A stretch of 64,000 nucleotides of DNA from Romboutsia weinsteinii (GTDB taxonomy: Bacteria; Bacillota; Clostridia; Peptostreptococcales; Peptostreptococcaceae). Position numbers and translations under genes: made by a program. How positions within the stretch are numbered: position 1 is the first letter of the stretch; the number at the start of each line of letters is the position of its first letter. The notes beneath the pieces were generated by a model. It was not told where the DNA came from and ran no database searches. It saw only the letters and a list, made by a program, of their open reading frames with translations. The stretch lies in the NCBI RefSeq assembly GCF_002250835.2, contig NZ_NOJY02000001.1, forward strand, positions 1 to 64,000, read 5' to 3'. Below, one piece after another: positions 7,982 through 16,112 of this stretch.

Positions 7982-8836
7982 TTGAATAATCTATTGCTGA
8001 TACTCGGAATAATTGCGTTAAGTAATGGTGATATATCATTATTTGATACTAAAAATAAATCAAAGAAGACAATAGAAGGCAATTTAAATAGTAATCCAGA
8101 AAAAAAGAAGAGGTCTAAAAAAACTCAGAAATCTCAAAATACATCTGAAAACACAAGGAGTGTAAAAAAAGTGAAAAAGGTGAGAAAGAAAAGATCGTCT
8201 GAGAGAAGTAATGATATTTTTAACTTTAATATTAATGATATAAGCCAGGGCATGAAGCTGATGGAGTTAAGTGATGATGATTTAGAGCGTGGAATGGAAA
8301 TTATCACTAGAACGAAAAAATATATGTCTAGAGAAGAGCGAAAAATTTTAATAAAAGTAGAAAGTTTATTAGACCTAGTTAGAGGAATAAAAAAGCTTAC
8401 AGCTATTGATATGGTTGAAAGTGATGGTGAGACAGATTTCTTTAGAAGTATGGATGAAGAAGACAAAAAGAATATGATGATAAAAGAAATAATAGAAGTA
8501 TTCCCAGAAAAAAGAAAAGAGTCGATTGAAAAAGCAATTGATATCAAGAAAAAAATAGATTTATTTGCAGAGTTATTTTTACCAGATGATTTTGGGGAAG
8601 GTGGATTTAGCTTAAGCTCTTTAGCAAATATTAATAATTTGGGAAGTGTTAGTAATCTTAAATTATTAGGAAGTCTATTAAGAGGAGATGAAAGCTCAAA
8701 TAATAGTTATGAAGATGATGACTATGAGGATGACGATAATGAATACGAAGATGATGAGTATGAATACGAATATGAAGATTATGACGAAGAGGATATTTCA
8801 TACGAGGAAGAAATTGATTATGATGAAGATGAATAA
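7982..8836 (+). CDS. Hypothetical protein with basic N-terminal and extreme acidic C-terminal tail
   Basis: A 284-residue protein of unknown family. It begins with a hydrophobic MNNLLLILGIIALS, then a K/R/S-rich stretch (about residues 21-66, including RSVKKVKKVRKKRSS). A predicted helical core follows (about 75-195). In the last 47 residues 38 are D, E or Y, in irregular DDDYEDDD / EYEYEYED runs. The TTG start has AGGGGTGA 5 bases upstream. The promoter in front looks like a SigK/SigE site. The shared VKKVKK motif and head-to-head position with the lysine-rich protein suggest the two act together, perhaps by charge pairing in a spore layer (inference). Confidence 0.8.
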   Translation: MNNLLLILGIIALSNGDISLFDTKNKSKKTIEGNLNSNPEKKKRSKKTQKSQNTSENTRSVKKVKKVRKKRSSERSNDIFNFNINDISQGMKLMELSDDDLERGMEIITRTKKYMSREERKILIKVESLLDLVRGIKKLTAIDMVESDGETDFFRSMDEEDKKNMMIKEIIEVFPEKRKESIEKAIDIKKKIDLFAELFLPDDFGEGGFSLSSLANINNLGSVSNLKLLGSLLRGDESSNNSYEDDDYEDDDNEYEDDEYEYEYEDYDEEDISYEEEIDYDEDE

Positions 8837-8923
8837 ACTTACAAATAATCTAGATACATAAGTAAACTAAAGAAAAAAATAGAAAATTGTCAAAAATTTA
8901 TAACAATTACTAAAGAAAACCAC

Positions 8924-8952
8924 TTTTAAAATCTTAACATTTATTATATAAT
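8924..8952 (+). promoter_or_regulatory. Promoter of the structured ncRNA
   Basis: A perfect -10 TATAAT at 8947-8952 is preceded at 17 bp by TTTTAA (8924-8929). Transcription would start near 8959, exactly where the first paired helix of the predicted RNA begins. Confidence 0.6.
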
Positions 8953-8958
8953 AAGAAT

Positions 8959-9184
8959 ATGAAATCCTGAAACATACGACAAGGCTTTTTTAAATTCAAC
9001 CGACAAATGTTATATGGGAGATCGTGTCTAACAACTAATAACATGCCTGTACATTTTTTATAGGATTTTATGACGTTGGTAGTAGATCACCCACCTGGGA
9101 GTATCTCGGGTATGAATTTATTGGGCCACCGGTGTTTTGGGATATTAAAAAAGTGTTGCTATATTATTAGCAACACTTTTTTAA
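8959..9184 (+). ncRNA. Independently transcribed structured ncRNA (raiA-motif-like or 6S-like; identity open)
   Basis: A 356-base gap between genes holds one transcription unit of about 226 nt, with its own TATAAT promoter and a strong terminator and no reading frame. Nested helices are visible: 8959-8968 with 9062-9071 (AAATCCT / AGGATTT core), 8982-8985 with 9045-9048 (AGGC / GCCT), and 9007-9013 with 9038-9044 (ATGTTAT / ATAACAT). The 3' half (9072-9143) is much richer in G and C than its surroundings (GACGTTGG, ATCACCCACCTGGGAG, TCTCGGG, GGGCCACCGGTG), with several possible competing pairs including a pseudoknot. Local GC enrichment in an AT-rich genome is typical of functional RNA. The general size and two-domain plan suggest the raiA motif of Firmicutes. 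A 6S RNA is less likely because the 5' end pairs with the middle, not the 3' end. Confidence 0.7.
9145..9184. terminator. Bidirectional terminator between ncRNA and the minus-strand propeller gene
   Basis: A perfect 17-bp stem, TTAAAAAAGTGTTGCTA / TAGCAACACTTTTTTAA, with a TATTAT loop. The six-A and six-T runs give a U tract in both directions. It serves the ncRNA and the convergent gene ending at 9193. Confidence 0.9.
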
Positions 9185-9192
9185 TATAAATT

Positions 9193-10209
9193 TTAAAATT
9201 TACCTAAGATAGCAACATTGTCTCTGACTGTAAATATAGAACTTACATTGTAATCAATATCCTCTTTATAGTTTGAGAAAAATTTAGCTCTAACAAAATT
9301 ATCTTCTACACTAAACTCATCTAAAATAGGTGAACTCCATTGCTTACCCAAATTATTAGATGTTGAAGTATACAACCTACCATATTCAACCCACATTAAA
9401 TAAAGCACGGATTCTTTTTTTACAAAGCTTGGATACATACATGTGGATGGATCTGTTATATATGTGCAAATATCAACATTTAGCATATCATCATTTAGAT
9501 ATCCGTTCATGTATTTAATTCGATAACCATTGTTATCATACTCACAAAAAGCTATATGATAAAAATTCATACTATCCTTTAAGATAGATAAATATAATTT
9601 ATGCTTATTAGAGTTAGTAATTTGAACAGGATTAGACCACGTTAAGGTACTTAAATTAAATTTTGAAAAGAATACTTCCTCAAATCCATCAATAGTATTA
9701 AAATAAAATACTATTGGGCAATTTTGACTCCATGTAACACAGAAATTATCTAATAGAGTATGGTTAATAAAATCTATTTTATTTTCTGTCCATATGCCAT
9801 TATTTTTGTAATGATGAAATAGTGCACAAGTATTAGCGGAGCTATTATTATATACATAATATAGAATATGTATAGAATCATTCGCTACCTCTAGATATGG
9901 AAATGATATTCCAAATTTCTTATGATTGTATTTTAAGATATCACTTGAAGAAAAGTTATAGGAGTCTGCCTTACATTCAATCATTTTTAAGCCGGATTCA
10001 TTATAAACCCCATAAATATTATCAGATTTATCTAAAGTAAAATAGCAACAGGTATGATCTAATGATTCGTCGTTAGTCAAAAAAGTAGAGTGAATAAGAT
10101 TATTATTTTTATCAAAGTAATCGACAGCTATCTTATTATCTAAATGGATATAAAACATATCCTTGTTAGAACGTCTAATTATAGCAGAATTTTTATTTAG
10201 AAAACTCAT
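9193..10209 (-). CDS. Beta-propeller-like protein with Asp-box-type repeats
   Basis: A 338-residue protein without signal peptide. Repeated segments of about 45-50 residues carry aromatic/GxW-type endings (NNGIWTENKI, STLTWSNPVQIT, SNNLGKQWSSPI). The last fits the Asp-box pattern S-x-[DN]-x-G-x-x-W seen in sialidase-type propellers. No sialidase catalytic arginine set was recognised, so it is probably a binding or structural propeller. An upstream in-frame ATG exists at 10236, but the start at 10209 has GGAGGAT 5 bases before it. It is divergent from cdeC, and a smaller relative-looking protein lies on the other side of cdeC, hinting at a spore-surface role (inference). Confidence 0.7.
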   Translation of the reverse strand: MSFLNKNSAIIRRSNKDMFYIHLDNKIAVDYFDKNNNLIHSTFLTNDESLDHTCCYFTLDKSDNIYGVYNESGLKMIECKADSYNFSSSDILKYNHKKFGISFPYLEVANDSIHILYYVYNNSSANTCALFHHYKNNGIWTENKIDFINHTLLDNFCVTWSQNCPIVFYFNTIDGFEEVFFSKFNLSTLTWSNPVQITNSNKHKLYLSILKDSMNFYHIAFCEYDNNGYRIKYMNGYLNDDMLNVDICTYITDPSTCMYPSFVKKESVLYLMWVEYGRLYTSTSNNLGKQWSSPILDEFSVEDNFVRAKFFSNYKEDIDYNVSSIFTVRDNVAILGKF

Positions 10210-10301
10210 AGATATCCTCCTTTTAAAAAATTTCATACTATATATATATTTATAAAAATAATATTTATTCTACTTTTAATTAAGTATCATGCAAGTAAGT
10301 C

Positions 10302-10329
10302 ACAAATATAAATTTAAATGCATATTATT
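10302..10329 (+). promoter_or_regulatory. SigK-like promoter of cdeC
   Basis: AC at 10302-10303, 17 bases, then CATATTATT at 10321-10329. This matches AC-N17-CATANNNT, with only the final A of the consensus replaced. Late mother-cell expression is what a CdeC-type exosporium gene needs. Confidence 0.45.
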
Positions 10330-10387
10330 AATTAGGCGACAAAGCCAAGACACTTTCAATATTCATTTAAGGGGAGGACAATGAGTT

Positions 10388-11623
10388 ATGCAAGATATTA
10401 AAAGAAATAAAAGAAAAATGATGCAACAAATGCCAATGGTGGCAGCTAAATCTAATAATAAGGACATCGAAGAAGAGGTATTTGTATCTGATGATATAAG
10501 TAGAGGATGTAAAAAAACATCAGATTTTTCATGTAAATCAAAACAAGATGATTGCGGATGTCATAACCATAAGAACGATTGTGACTGTGATTTCAACAAG
10601 CATCATGATTGTGATTGCGACTGTGACTGCGATTGCGATTGCGATAAAAATCATCATGACTGTAAATGTGAACCATGCGAGATAGAACATAAGAATTGTG
10701 TGAAAAATCCATGTGGTCCAAAATGTGTTGAACCTTTTACTCCAGCTAATTTCTCAACTGCAAACAGTGTACCATTTGCAATAGAAACTAATAGAATATT
10801 TGATACTATGGCTTTCCAAATATTTGCTGATGGTGTAGCTGAAAATGGATCTCCACTAGCATTCATAATTGATGTAGTTGAAGTATTTGGTCCAGTTCCA
10901 AGAGTAGGAGATGTAGAAGTAAAAATAGAAAAAGTTTGTATTAACTTTGATAAGATAAGAATAGATACAGGTGACGTAACATTAGAAGATTTTGATGTAG
11001 AACCAATAGGAGATACAGAAGGGGAAAACTGCCAAAGTAATTTTGAATCTGTTGTATGCGGACCAAGAGACGAAGAGTGCTGCAGACAATGCAAAAATAA
11101 GAGTGTGGCTTTTAAAGAAAGAGGATTAAGAGTAGAAGTAGATGGATTAGTTTTAGAGCTAAGAGGAAAATGTGGATGTACAGAATTTATAGCATTAGCA
11201 TTCCCAGCAATCAAGAGAACAGGATGTAAAAAAGAACAAATATGTACAGTAGAATTCCCATTCAACACATTATCAGCACCAATAGGAGTACCAGCAGATG
11301 GAAGAAGCTTTATATTAAGACAAGATTTCCAAACTAGCTTAACTGTAGATTGTATAGGAAAAGCTATATTAAGTTACGAATGTTATGAAGGTGAAGGATA
11401 CTTTGATCTTGATATACCAAATGGAATAGATATAATATGCTGTTTACAAGAAATTGTTAGCACATTAGTAAGTGAACAACTAGTTGTTTTAGGATCTCCA
11501 AATGCAGTAAGCCCAAGAGTAGTAGATACATTCTCTAAAGTTTGTGATTTCCCAGATTGTACAAAAAATTGTCCACCTAGAGACAATAAACACAAAGATA
11601 AAGGCTGTGGATGTGTTAGATAG
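10388..11623 (+). CDS. cdeC: CdeC-like cysteine-rich exosporium protein
   Basis: A 411-residue protein with 37 cysteines (9%). The N-terminus MQDIKRNKRKMMQQ... resembles that of C. difficile CdeC, as I remember it, as do overall length and Cys content. Residues about 40-115 form a Cys/Asp/His-rich region with six consecutive Asp-Cys dipeptides and HHD/CNH elements. The middle and C-terminal parts are beta-rich with paired cysteines (ECCRQC, CGC, IICC) and a CGCVR end. CdeC is a morphogenetic protein needed for exosporium and coat assembly. GGGGAGGA lies 8 bases before the start. It is flanked by two propeller-like genes on the other strand, and a bidirectional terminator follows. Confidence 0.85.
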   Translation: MQDIKRNKRKMMQQMPMVAAKSNNKDIEEEVFVSDDISRGCKKTSDFSCKSKQDDCGCHNHKNDCDCDFNKHHDCDCDCDCDCDCDKNHHDCKCEPCEIEHKNCVKNPCGPKCVEPFTPANFSTANSVPFAIETNRIFDTMAFQIFADGVAENGSPLAFIIDVVEVFGPVPRVGDVEVKIEKVCINFDKIRIDTGDVTLEDFDVEPIGDTEGENCQSNFESVVCGPRDEECCRQCKNKSVAFKERGLRVEVDGLVLELRGKCGCTEFIALAFPAIKRTGCKKEQICTVEFPFNTLSAPIGVPADGRSFILRQDFQTSLTVDCIGKAILSYECYEGEGYFDLDIPNGIDIICCLQEIVSTLVSEQLVVLGSPNAVSPRVVDTFSKVCDFPDCTKNCPPRDNKHKDKGCGCVR

Positions 11624-11628
11624 ATAAA

Positions 11629-11672
11629 AAAAGACTATAGAGATAGGAGATTCCTATTTCTATAGTCTTTTA
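11629..11672. terminator. Bidirectional terminator after cdeC
   Basis: AAAGACTATAGAGATAGGA (from 11630) pairs with TCCTATTTCTATAGTCTTT (to 11670), with one G-T pair and a 3-nt loop. A and T runs on the two flanks serve cdeC and the minus-strand gene ending at 11699. Confidence 0.85.
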
Positions 11673-11698
11673 ATATTTAGATTAAGATTATTAAATAT

Positions 11699-12364
11699 TT
11701 ATATTTTATAGTCTATGCTATAGCAATACTCAAAAATATCATCTTGTATATTTGACTGTACATGTGAACAATATTCATTTGCTTCAGGTACATAGCTACT
11801 TCTAAGAAGAGTATTGTTTGTGGTCCAGATTCTAGAATTACTATTAAATATTAAAGCATTACTAGTGCTATCAAGCCTACTAGAAGTCGGCGACTTGTAT
11901 TCAAATATAATATTTGATGAATCATCTATGTTTAGTTTATAAATGGATTCCTTGTCTTTTAGTATATTATTTATATGATACTTAGATACCTTGTAGTTAC
12001 TAGGACTAAAATTAAAATGTGATACTCTATATAGATTATCTGATAGAGGATATTTTTCAACTACAAAAATATTTAAGTAGTTATTTAGTATATAGGTTCT
12101 TAGATTCTTAATATTTTTTATATTATTAAATGCTTTACCTATAACATTTTTCTTCCAGTATCCATTAGTATTGGATAAGTGTATTAATTTTCCGCTAGTA
12201 TCTACACAACATATGTGAATTTTTTTAGAATTATCAATATTAGCAGAGTATGTATGTATATTATTACACAACTTCTCAGTGTGTTCATTAATATTTTTTA
12301 TATATAGAGAGTTTTTGTCTGTGTAGATATAAAATGGTTTTATATCTTTATTATTAACATTCAT
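11699..12364 (-). CDS. Hypothetical protein resembling a half beta-propeller
   Basis: A 221-residue soluble protein, not recognised. It has short blades ending in aromatic motifs (NTNGYWKKNVIG, NSRIWTTNN) and alternating hydrophobic strands such as YILNNYLNIFVVEKY. This is the same style as the 338-residue protein across cdeC. The start has AGGAGG 6 bases upstream. It begins 10 bases after the end of the SpoVB-like gene and is surely cotranscribed with it. No catalytic motif is visible. A structural or binding role linked to sporulation is possible. Confidence 0.65.
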   Translation of the reverse strand: MNVNNKDIKPFYIYTDKNSLYIKNINEHTEKLCNNIHTYSANIDNSKKIHICCVDTSGKLIHLSNTNGYWKKNVIGKAFNNIKNIKNLRTYILNNYLNIFVVEKYPLSDNLYRVSHFNFSPSNYKVSKYHINNILKDKESIYKLNIDDSSNIIFEYKSPTSSRLDSTSNALIFNSNSRIWTTNNTLLRSSYVPEANEYCSHVQSNIQDDIFEYCYSIDYKI

Positions 12365-12374
12365 TTAAAGCCTC

Positions 12375-13700
12375 CTAATGTTTAATATTTTTCAAAGCTC
12401 TTAAAAGAACTATTGTATGTAATAAACAAGTAAACATAGAAACTATAGTCATAGTATATATGTAGGCATAAATATTTATATTTGGTATAGGTAACAAGAA
12501 ATATAAAGCAACTAATTGAATAACCATACCAAGTATAGTATTTACACTAGAAGCAAACTCTTTTCTGATTGCATGTAGTATTCCTGACAGTGTTTGATTC
12601 AAAGCCATAAATAGTGGAGCTAAGCACATGGATTTTAAGTAAGTTCCAGCTAATTCGTTTTTAAATACTATTAGACAAAGTTCTTGACCAAAGAAATAAA
12701 AAAATAAAGAAGATAAAATGCCTACTACTCCAGTAAGTAATATAGAGTACTTGATTTTTTTTATTACACTTGTAACTTTATTTAATGCCATTTCTTGAGA
12801 AATACTAGGTATTAGATTTACAACTAATGCAGAACCCACAGTGAATGGAAGAAAAACAAATGGCATAACCATTCCGCTAATTATTCCATACATGCTTAAA
12901 GATTTTGTATATGTAATCCCAGATAAGACTAATCTAGATGGAACCATCATAGAACTTACTGATTGAAGTATAACATTAGACATACGATTACACGTAATTG
13001 GTACTGACATTTTTAATGTTTCAGTGGATGCATTATAAAAATCCTTTATTGATACAGTATATTTCTTATAGAAACTATTTTCTTTACATAAGTTTATAGT
13101 CATGAAAATTATATTGGTTGCCTCACCAATTGATATACCCAATAGAGCTATATAGCAGCTCATCATCTCATTTTTAATATACATTGCCAAGAGAAAAACA
13201 AATAATATTTTGCTAAATTGTTCTATTATTTGACCTATTGCAGGTATAGTTACCTTTTTAATACCATAATAGTAGCTTCTGATAACATTTGAGATAGTTA
13301 TTATTACAATAGCAGGACATATAGATAAAACAAATAAATTTAAATTTGCATTATTGAGAAACTTTAATGAAAAATATTTACTATTAAAAGCTACTAGTAA
13401 AGATATAAATAAAGAGATAAAAAATGTAACGTATAATGTAGATATAAAAAGCACATTTGTGTTATGTTTATCATCTAGAGCCTTTCTTTTAGCAACTAAG
13501 CAACTAAGGGCTGTAGGTATTCCGGTTGTAGTAAAAGCTAAACATATCATTAAAAAGTTAAAAATCATATGATAAACACCAAGCCCTGTTTCGCCAATAA
13601 CTCGAGTTAGAAATATTTTGTATAAAAATCCGAATATCCTTACTATAAGATTAGATATAAACAAGATAATAGTTGATAGGACGAGATTAGGTATCCTCAA
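12375..13700 (-). CDS. SpoVB-like polysaccharide/lipid II flippase family membrane protein
   Basis: A 441-residue multi-pass protein of the MOP superfamily (polysaccharide biosynthesis / SpoVB / MurJ branch). About 12-14 hydrophobic segments run the full length. The N-terminal IVRIFGFLYKIFLTRVIGETGLGVYHMIF is typical of SpoVB, and the TGIPTALSCLVAKR loop is also typical. SpoVB is required for spore cortex synthesis in Bacillus. Whether this is SpoVB itself or a paralogue cannot be decided by eye. It uses a TTG start, and its GGGGGTGA ribosome site is part of a perfect hairpin with sequence just after the upstream gene. Confidence 0.85.
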   Translation of the reverse strand: MRIPNLVLSTIILFISNLIVRIFGFLYKIFLTRVIGETGLGVYHMIFNFLMICLAFTTTGIPTALSCLVAKRKALDDKHNTNVLFISTLYVTFFISLFISLLVAFNSKYFSLKFLNNANLNLFVLSICPAIVIITISNVIRSYYYGIKKVTIPAIGQIIEQFSKILFVFLLAMYIKNEMMSCYIALLGISIGEATNIIFMTINLCKENSFYKKYTVSIKDFYNASTETLKMSVPITCNRMSNVILQSVSSMMVPSRLVLSGITYTKSLSMYGIISGMVMPFVFLPFTVGSALVVNLIPSISQEMALNKVTSVIKKIKYSILLTGVVGILSSLFFYFFGQELCLIVFKNELAGTYLKSMCLAPLFMALNQTLSGILHAIRKEFASSVNTILGMVIQLVALYFLLPIPNINIYAYIYTMTIVSMFTCLLHTIVLLRALKNIKH

Positions 13701-13705
13701 TAAAT

Positions 13706-13741
13706 CACCCCCTTATGCTTAAATATATTCATAAGGGGGTG
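13706..13741 (-). promoter_or_regulatory. Hairpin covering the ribosome binding site of the SpoVB-like gene
   Basis: A perfect 12-bp inverted repeat, CACCCCCTTATG / CATAAGGGGGTG, with a 12-nt loop. On the transcribed strand the 3' arm contains the GGGGGTG ribosome site, 5-6 bases before the TTG start. There is no U tract on either strand, so it is not a terminator. Confidence 0.7.
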
Positions 13742-13750
13742 AAAAAATAA

Positions 13751-14545
13751 TTATATCTTTATAAATTCTGGATTCATATTATTAAAAGTAGTAACATACT
13801 TAAATCCAATTTCTCTTAAATAGTCATATATGTAATCAAATTGATAAGCTACTTGTGATGGATGGTGAGAATCTGAACCTGTAGTTATTATCTCTCCTCC
13901 AAGTTCTTTATACATTTTTAGTATGTATCTAGAAGGAGTTAAATCAGGCAGGTTATACCTAAAACAAGATGTATTTACTTCAATACCTTTTCCATCATGA
14001 ATAGCTTGTTTTAATATCGATTCTATAATATCTGAGTATAGTCTATCATCTAATAATTTATCATAGTCTCCATATCTCTTAATTAGATCAAGATGACCTA
14101 ATACTGAGTAGTGCTTATAGTTTTTGGCTATATTATAAAGCTCGTTATAATAGGTTTCATATGCTTGATGCTGAGAAATACCTTTAAAAAAGCCTCCATT
14201 ATATAAATCTACTTTATTTATTGCATGAACAGAGCATATTATAAAGTCGAATGGGTATGTATTTGCATCTTTAGAGTAATCTTCTATTACATGACTTTGT
14301 AAGCCGAACTCAATACCTTTTTTTATATTTATTTGATTCCTATATTTATTTTTTAGAAAATCAATTTTTTCGAAGTATTTGTTATAATCTATATTAAAGC
14401 ATATATCAGTGTCAATACCGTAATCAACATGATCTGTAAAACATATTTCATTTAACCCTAAGTCAATAGATTTTAACACCATATCTTCCATTTCGATCTT
14501 GCTATCAGCAGAAAAATTTGAGTGCATATGATAATCATAAAACAT
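13751..14545 (-). CDS. PHP-domain phosphatase (histidinol-phosphatase HisJ type)
   Basis: A 264-residue PHP-family enzyme, which uses a trinuclear metal centre for phosphoester hydrolysis. Metal-ligand motifs are YDYHMHSNFSADS at the N-terminus, EICFTDHVDYG, the EFGLQ segment, SVHAI, LGHLDLIKRYG, and GSDSHHPSQVA near the end. The most likely activity is histidinol phosphate hydrolysis, but no other his genes are nearby. Related PHP enzymes act on other phosphates. The ATG at 14545 has AAAGGGGA upstream; a longer in-frame start at 14569 has none. It is transcribed from a good SigA-like promoter and leads into the SpoVB-like gene. Confidence 0.85.
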   Translation of the reverse strand: MFYDYHMHSNFSADSKIEMEDMVLKSIDLGLNEICFTDHVDYGIDTDICFNIDYNKYFEKIDFLKNKYRNQINIKKGIEFGLQSHVIEDYSKDANTYPFDFIICSVHAINKVDLYNGGFFKGISQHQAYETYYNELYNIAKNYKHYSVLGHLDLIKRYGDYDKLLDDRLYSDIIESILKQAIHDGKGIEVNTSCFRYNLPDLTPSRYILKMYKELGGEIITTGSDSHHPSQVAYQFDYIYDYLREIGFKYVTTFNNMNPEFIKI

Positions 14546-14577
14546 AAAAAAATCCCCTTTTTTGTACAAAATTTGGT

Positions 14578-14605
14578 ATTATATATACATACTACATAAT
14601 ATCAA
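14578..14605 (-). promoter_or_regulatory. SigA-type promoter of the PHP gene
   Basis: On the minus strand TTGATA (14605-14600) and TATAAT (14583-14578) are separated by 16 bp, 33 bases before the start codon. Confidence 0.7.
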
Positions 14606-14656
14606 GTAGAGTTACAACTATCAAGGTATACTGTAAAATTTTTAAGTGGTGATGAA

Positions 14657-16078
14657 ATGGATAAGTATAAATTTGAACTAAGTTTGGACAAAAATAAATA
14701 TCTACAAATCTACAATCATATAAAATTACTAATATCAAAAAAAGATATAAAAGAGCAAGAAAAGTTACCTCCTATAAGAAAGCTAGCAAATTACTTAGAG
14801 GTAAATACAACTACAATAGTAAAAGCATATGAACTTTTAGAAAATGAAGGATATGTATACAAAGTTATTGGAAGTGGTACATTCGTATTGAGTATGAATA
14901 AATCCAAAAGAACGGATTTTGGTAAAAAATCAGGTATTATTCACTTTGATAGCGGTAATCCATCTATGGATATGTTTCCAATAGATAATTTTAAAAAAGC
15001 TGTAAACATGGCACTAACAGAAGATGGTGCATCAATATTTGAATATGATGAAGGTCTGGGATCTGAAGAACTTAGAAATAACATTGTAAGTTATTTAGAG
15101 GAGAGATGCATAAAGTCTGATAAAGATAACATACAGATAATATCAGGAGCTCAGCAGGGAATTGATATTGTATGTAAAGGACTTATAAACTATTCAGATG
15201 TAGTCTTTGTAGAAGAACCAACTTATAATGGTGCAATGGAGGTTTTTAGAAGTAGAGGGGCGAAAATAATAAGTATACCAATGTTAGATGATGGCATTGA
15301 TATTGGTATATTAAAGCTAAAGCTCGAAAAGATAAAGCCAAAGTTATTATATGCTATGCCGAATTTTCAAAACCCAACAGGCATATCTTATTCAACCTAC
15401 AAAAAGAAAAAACTCATAGAATTAGCAGAAAAATATGATTTCTACATATTAGAGGATGATTTTATCAGTGACTTTACTTTTAATTCTACAGATAATAAGC
15501 CTCTGAGAAGTTATGATGATAAAAATAGAGTTATTTACATAAAAAGTTTCTCAAAAATACTTATGCCAGGTCTTAGAATTGGTATTGTTGAGATGCCAAG
15601 CGAGTTACTAAAGAGAATACTGTGGGCAAAGTATTCATCAGATATATCTACACCAGGTCTTATACAAAAATCTATGTATTATTATATGAAAAATTTTGAC
15701 TGGAATAATTACTTAAATTATATAGAAAAGATGTACACAGATAAATTCAACTTAGCTAAAGTCTTAATCAATGAAAAGTTGAGTGATAAATTAAAAGTAA
15801 GACCATCAGATGGAGGTATAAACTTTTTTTTAGAGTTAAAAAGAGGCTATTCATCTGTAGATTTTTCTAATTTTATGCTAGAAAAGGGAGTATCAGTTCT
15901 TCCGGGAACTTATTTTTTTGATAATATTTTAGATGATAGATTTTTTAGAATAAACATAGCAAATGTGAGTATACAAGATTTAGAAAAGGGAATATCTATA
16001 ATAAGCGATAATTTGGATGAATTTTTTCAAATATATAAAGATAAAGTAAAAATAAACAGCAATAAACTATTTTACTAA
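14657..16078 (+). CDS. MocR/GntR-family regulator with aminotransferase domain
   Basis: A 473-residue fusion of an N-terminal winged helix (residues about 10-76: LPPIRKLANYLEVNTTTIV, ENEGYVYKVIGSGTFV) and a fold-type I aminotransferase domain (about 95-460). The PLP lysine is K300 in YIKSFSKILMPGLRIG. The cofactor motif FQNPTG is at 237-242 and LEDDF at 265-269. MocR proteins sense PLP, GABA, amino acids or related amines and usually control a divergent or nearby gene. The divergent PHP gene is the neighbour here. GTGGTGA precedes the ATG by 4 bases. Confidence 0.92.
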   Translation: MDKYKFELSLDKNKYLQIYNHIKLLISKKDIKEQEKLPPIRKLANYLEVNTTTIVKAYELLENEGYVYKVIGSGTFVLSMNKSKRTDFGKKSGIIHFDSGNPSMDMFPIDNFKKAVNMALTEDGASIFEYDEGLGSEELRNNIVSYLEERCIKSDKDNIQIISGAQQGIDIVCKGLINYSDVVFVEEPTYNGAMEVFRSRGAKIISIPMLDDGIDIGILKLKLEKIKPKLLYAMPNFQNPTGISYSTYKKKKLIELAEKYDFYILEDDFISDFTFNSTDNKPLRSYDDKNRVIYIKSFSKILMPGLRIGIVEMPSELLKRILWAKYSSDISTPGLIQKSMYYYMKNFDWNNYLNYIEKMYTDKFNLAKVLINEKLSDKLKVRPSDGGINFFLELKRGYSSVDFSNFMLEKGVSVLPGTYFFDNILDDRFFRINIANVSIQDLEKGISIISDNLDEFFQIYKDKVKINSNKLFY

Positions 16079-16112
16079 AATAAAATTAGTAGTATTAATT
16101 TAGGAGGACATA

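Noticed and set aside
8690-8836. Microsatellite or sequencing artefact in the GAT/GAA-rich stretch
   Set aside because: The frame is kept to a stop, the codons vary, and the encoded acidic tail is continuous with a real gene.
8959-9184. tmRNA, RNase P or SRP RNA
   Set aside because: None of their conserved cores (GGGG..start and tag frame, GAGGAAAGUCC, GGUCAGG..GGAAGCAGC) is present.
10654-11268. Long open frame on the minus strand inside cdeC
   Set aside because: It mirrors the codon pattern of cdeC, has no ribosome site, and cdeC has clear family features.
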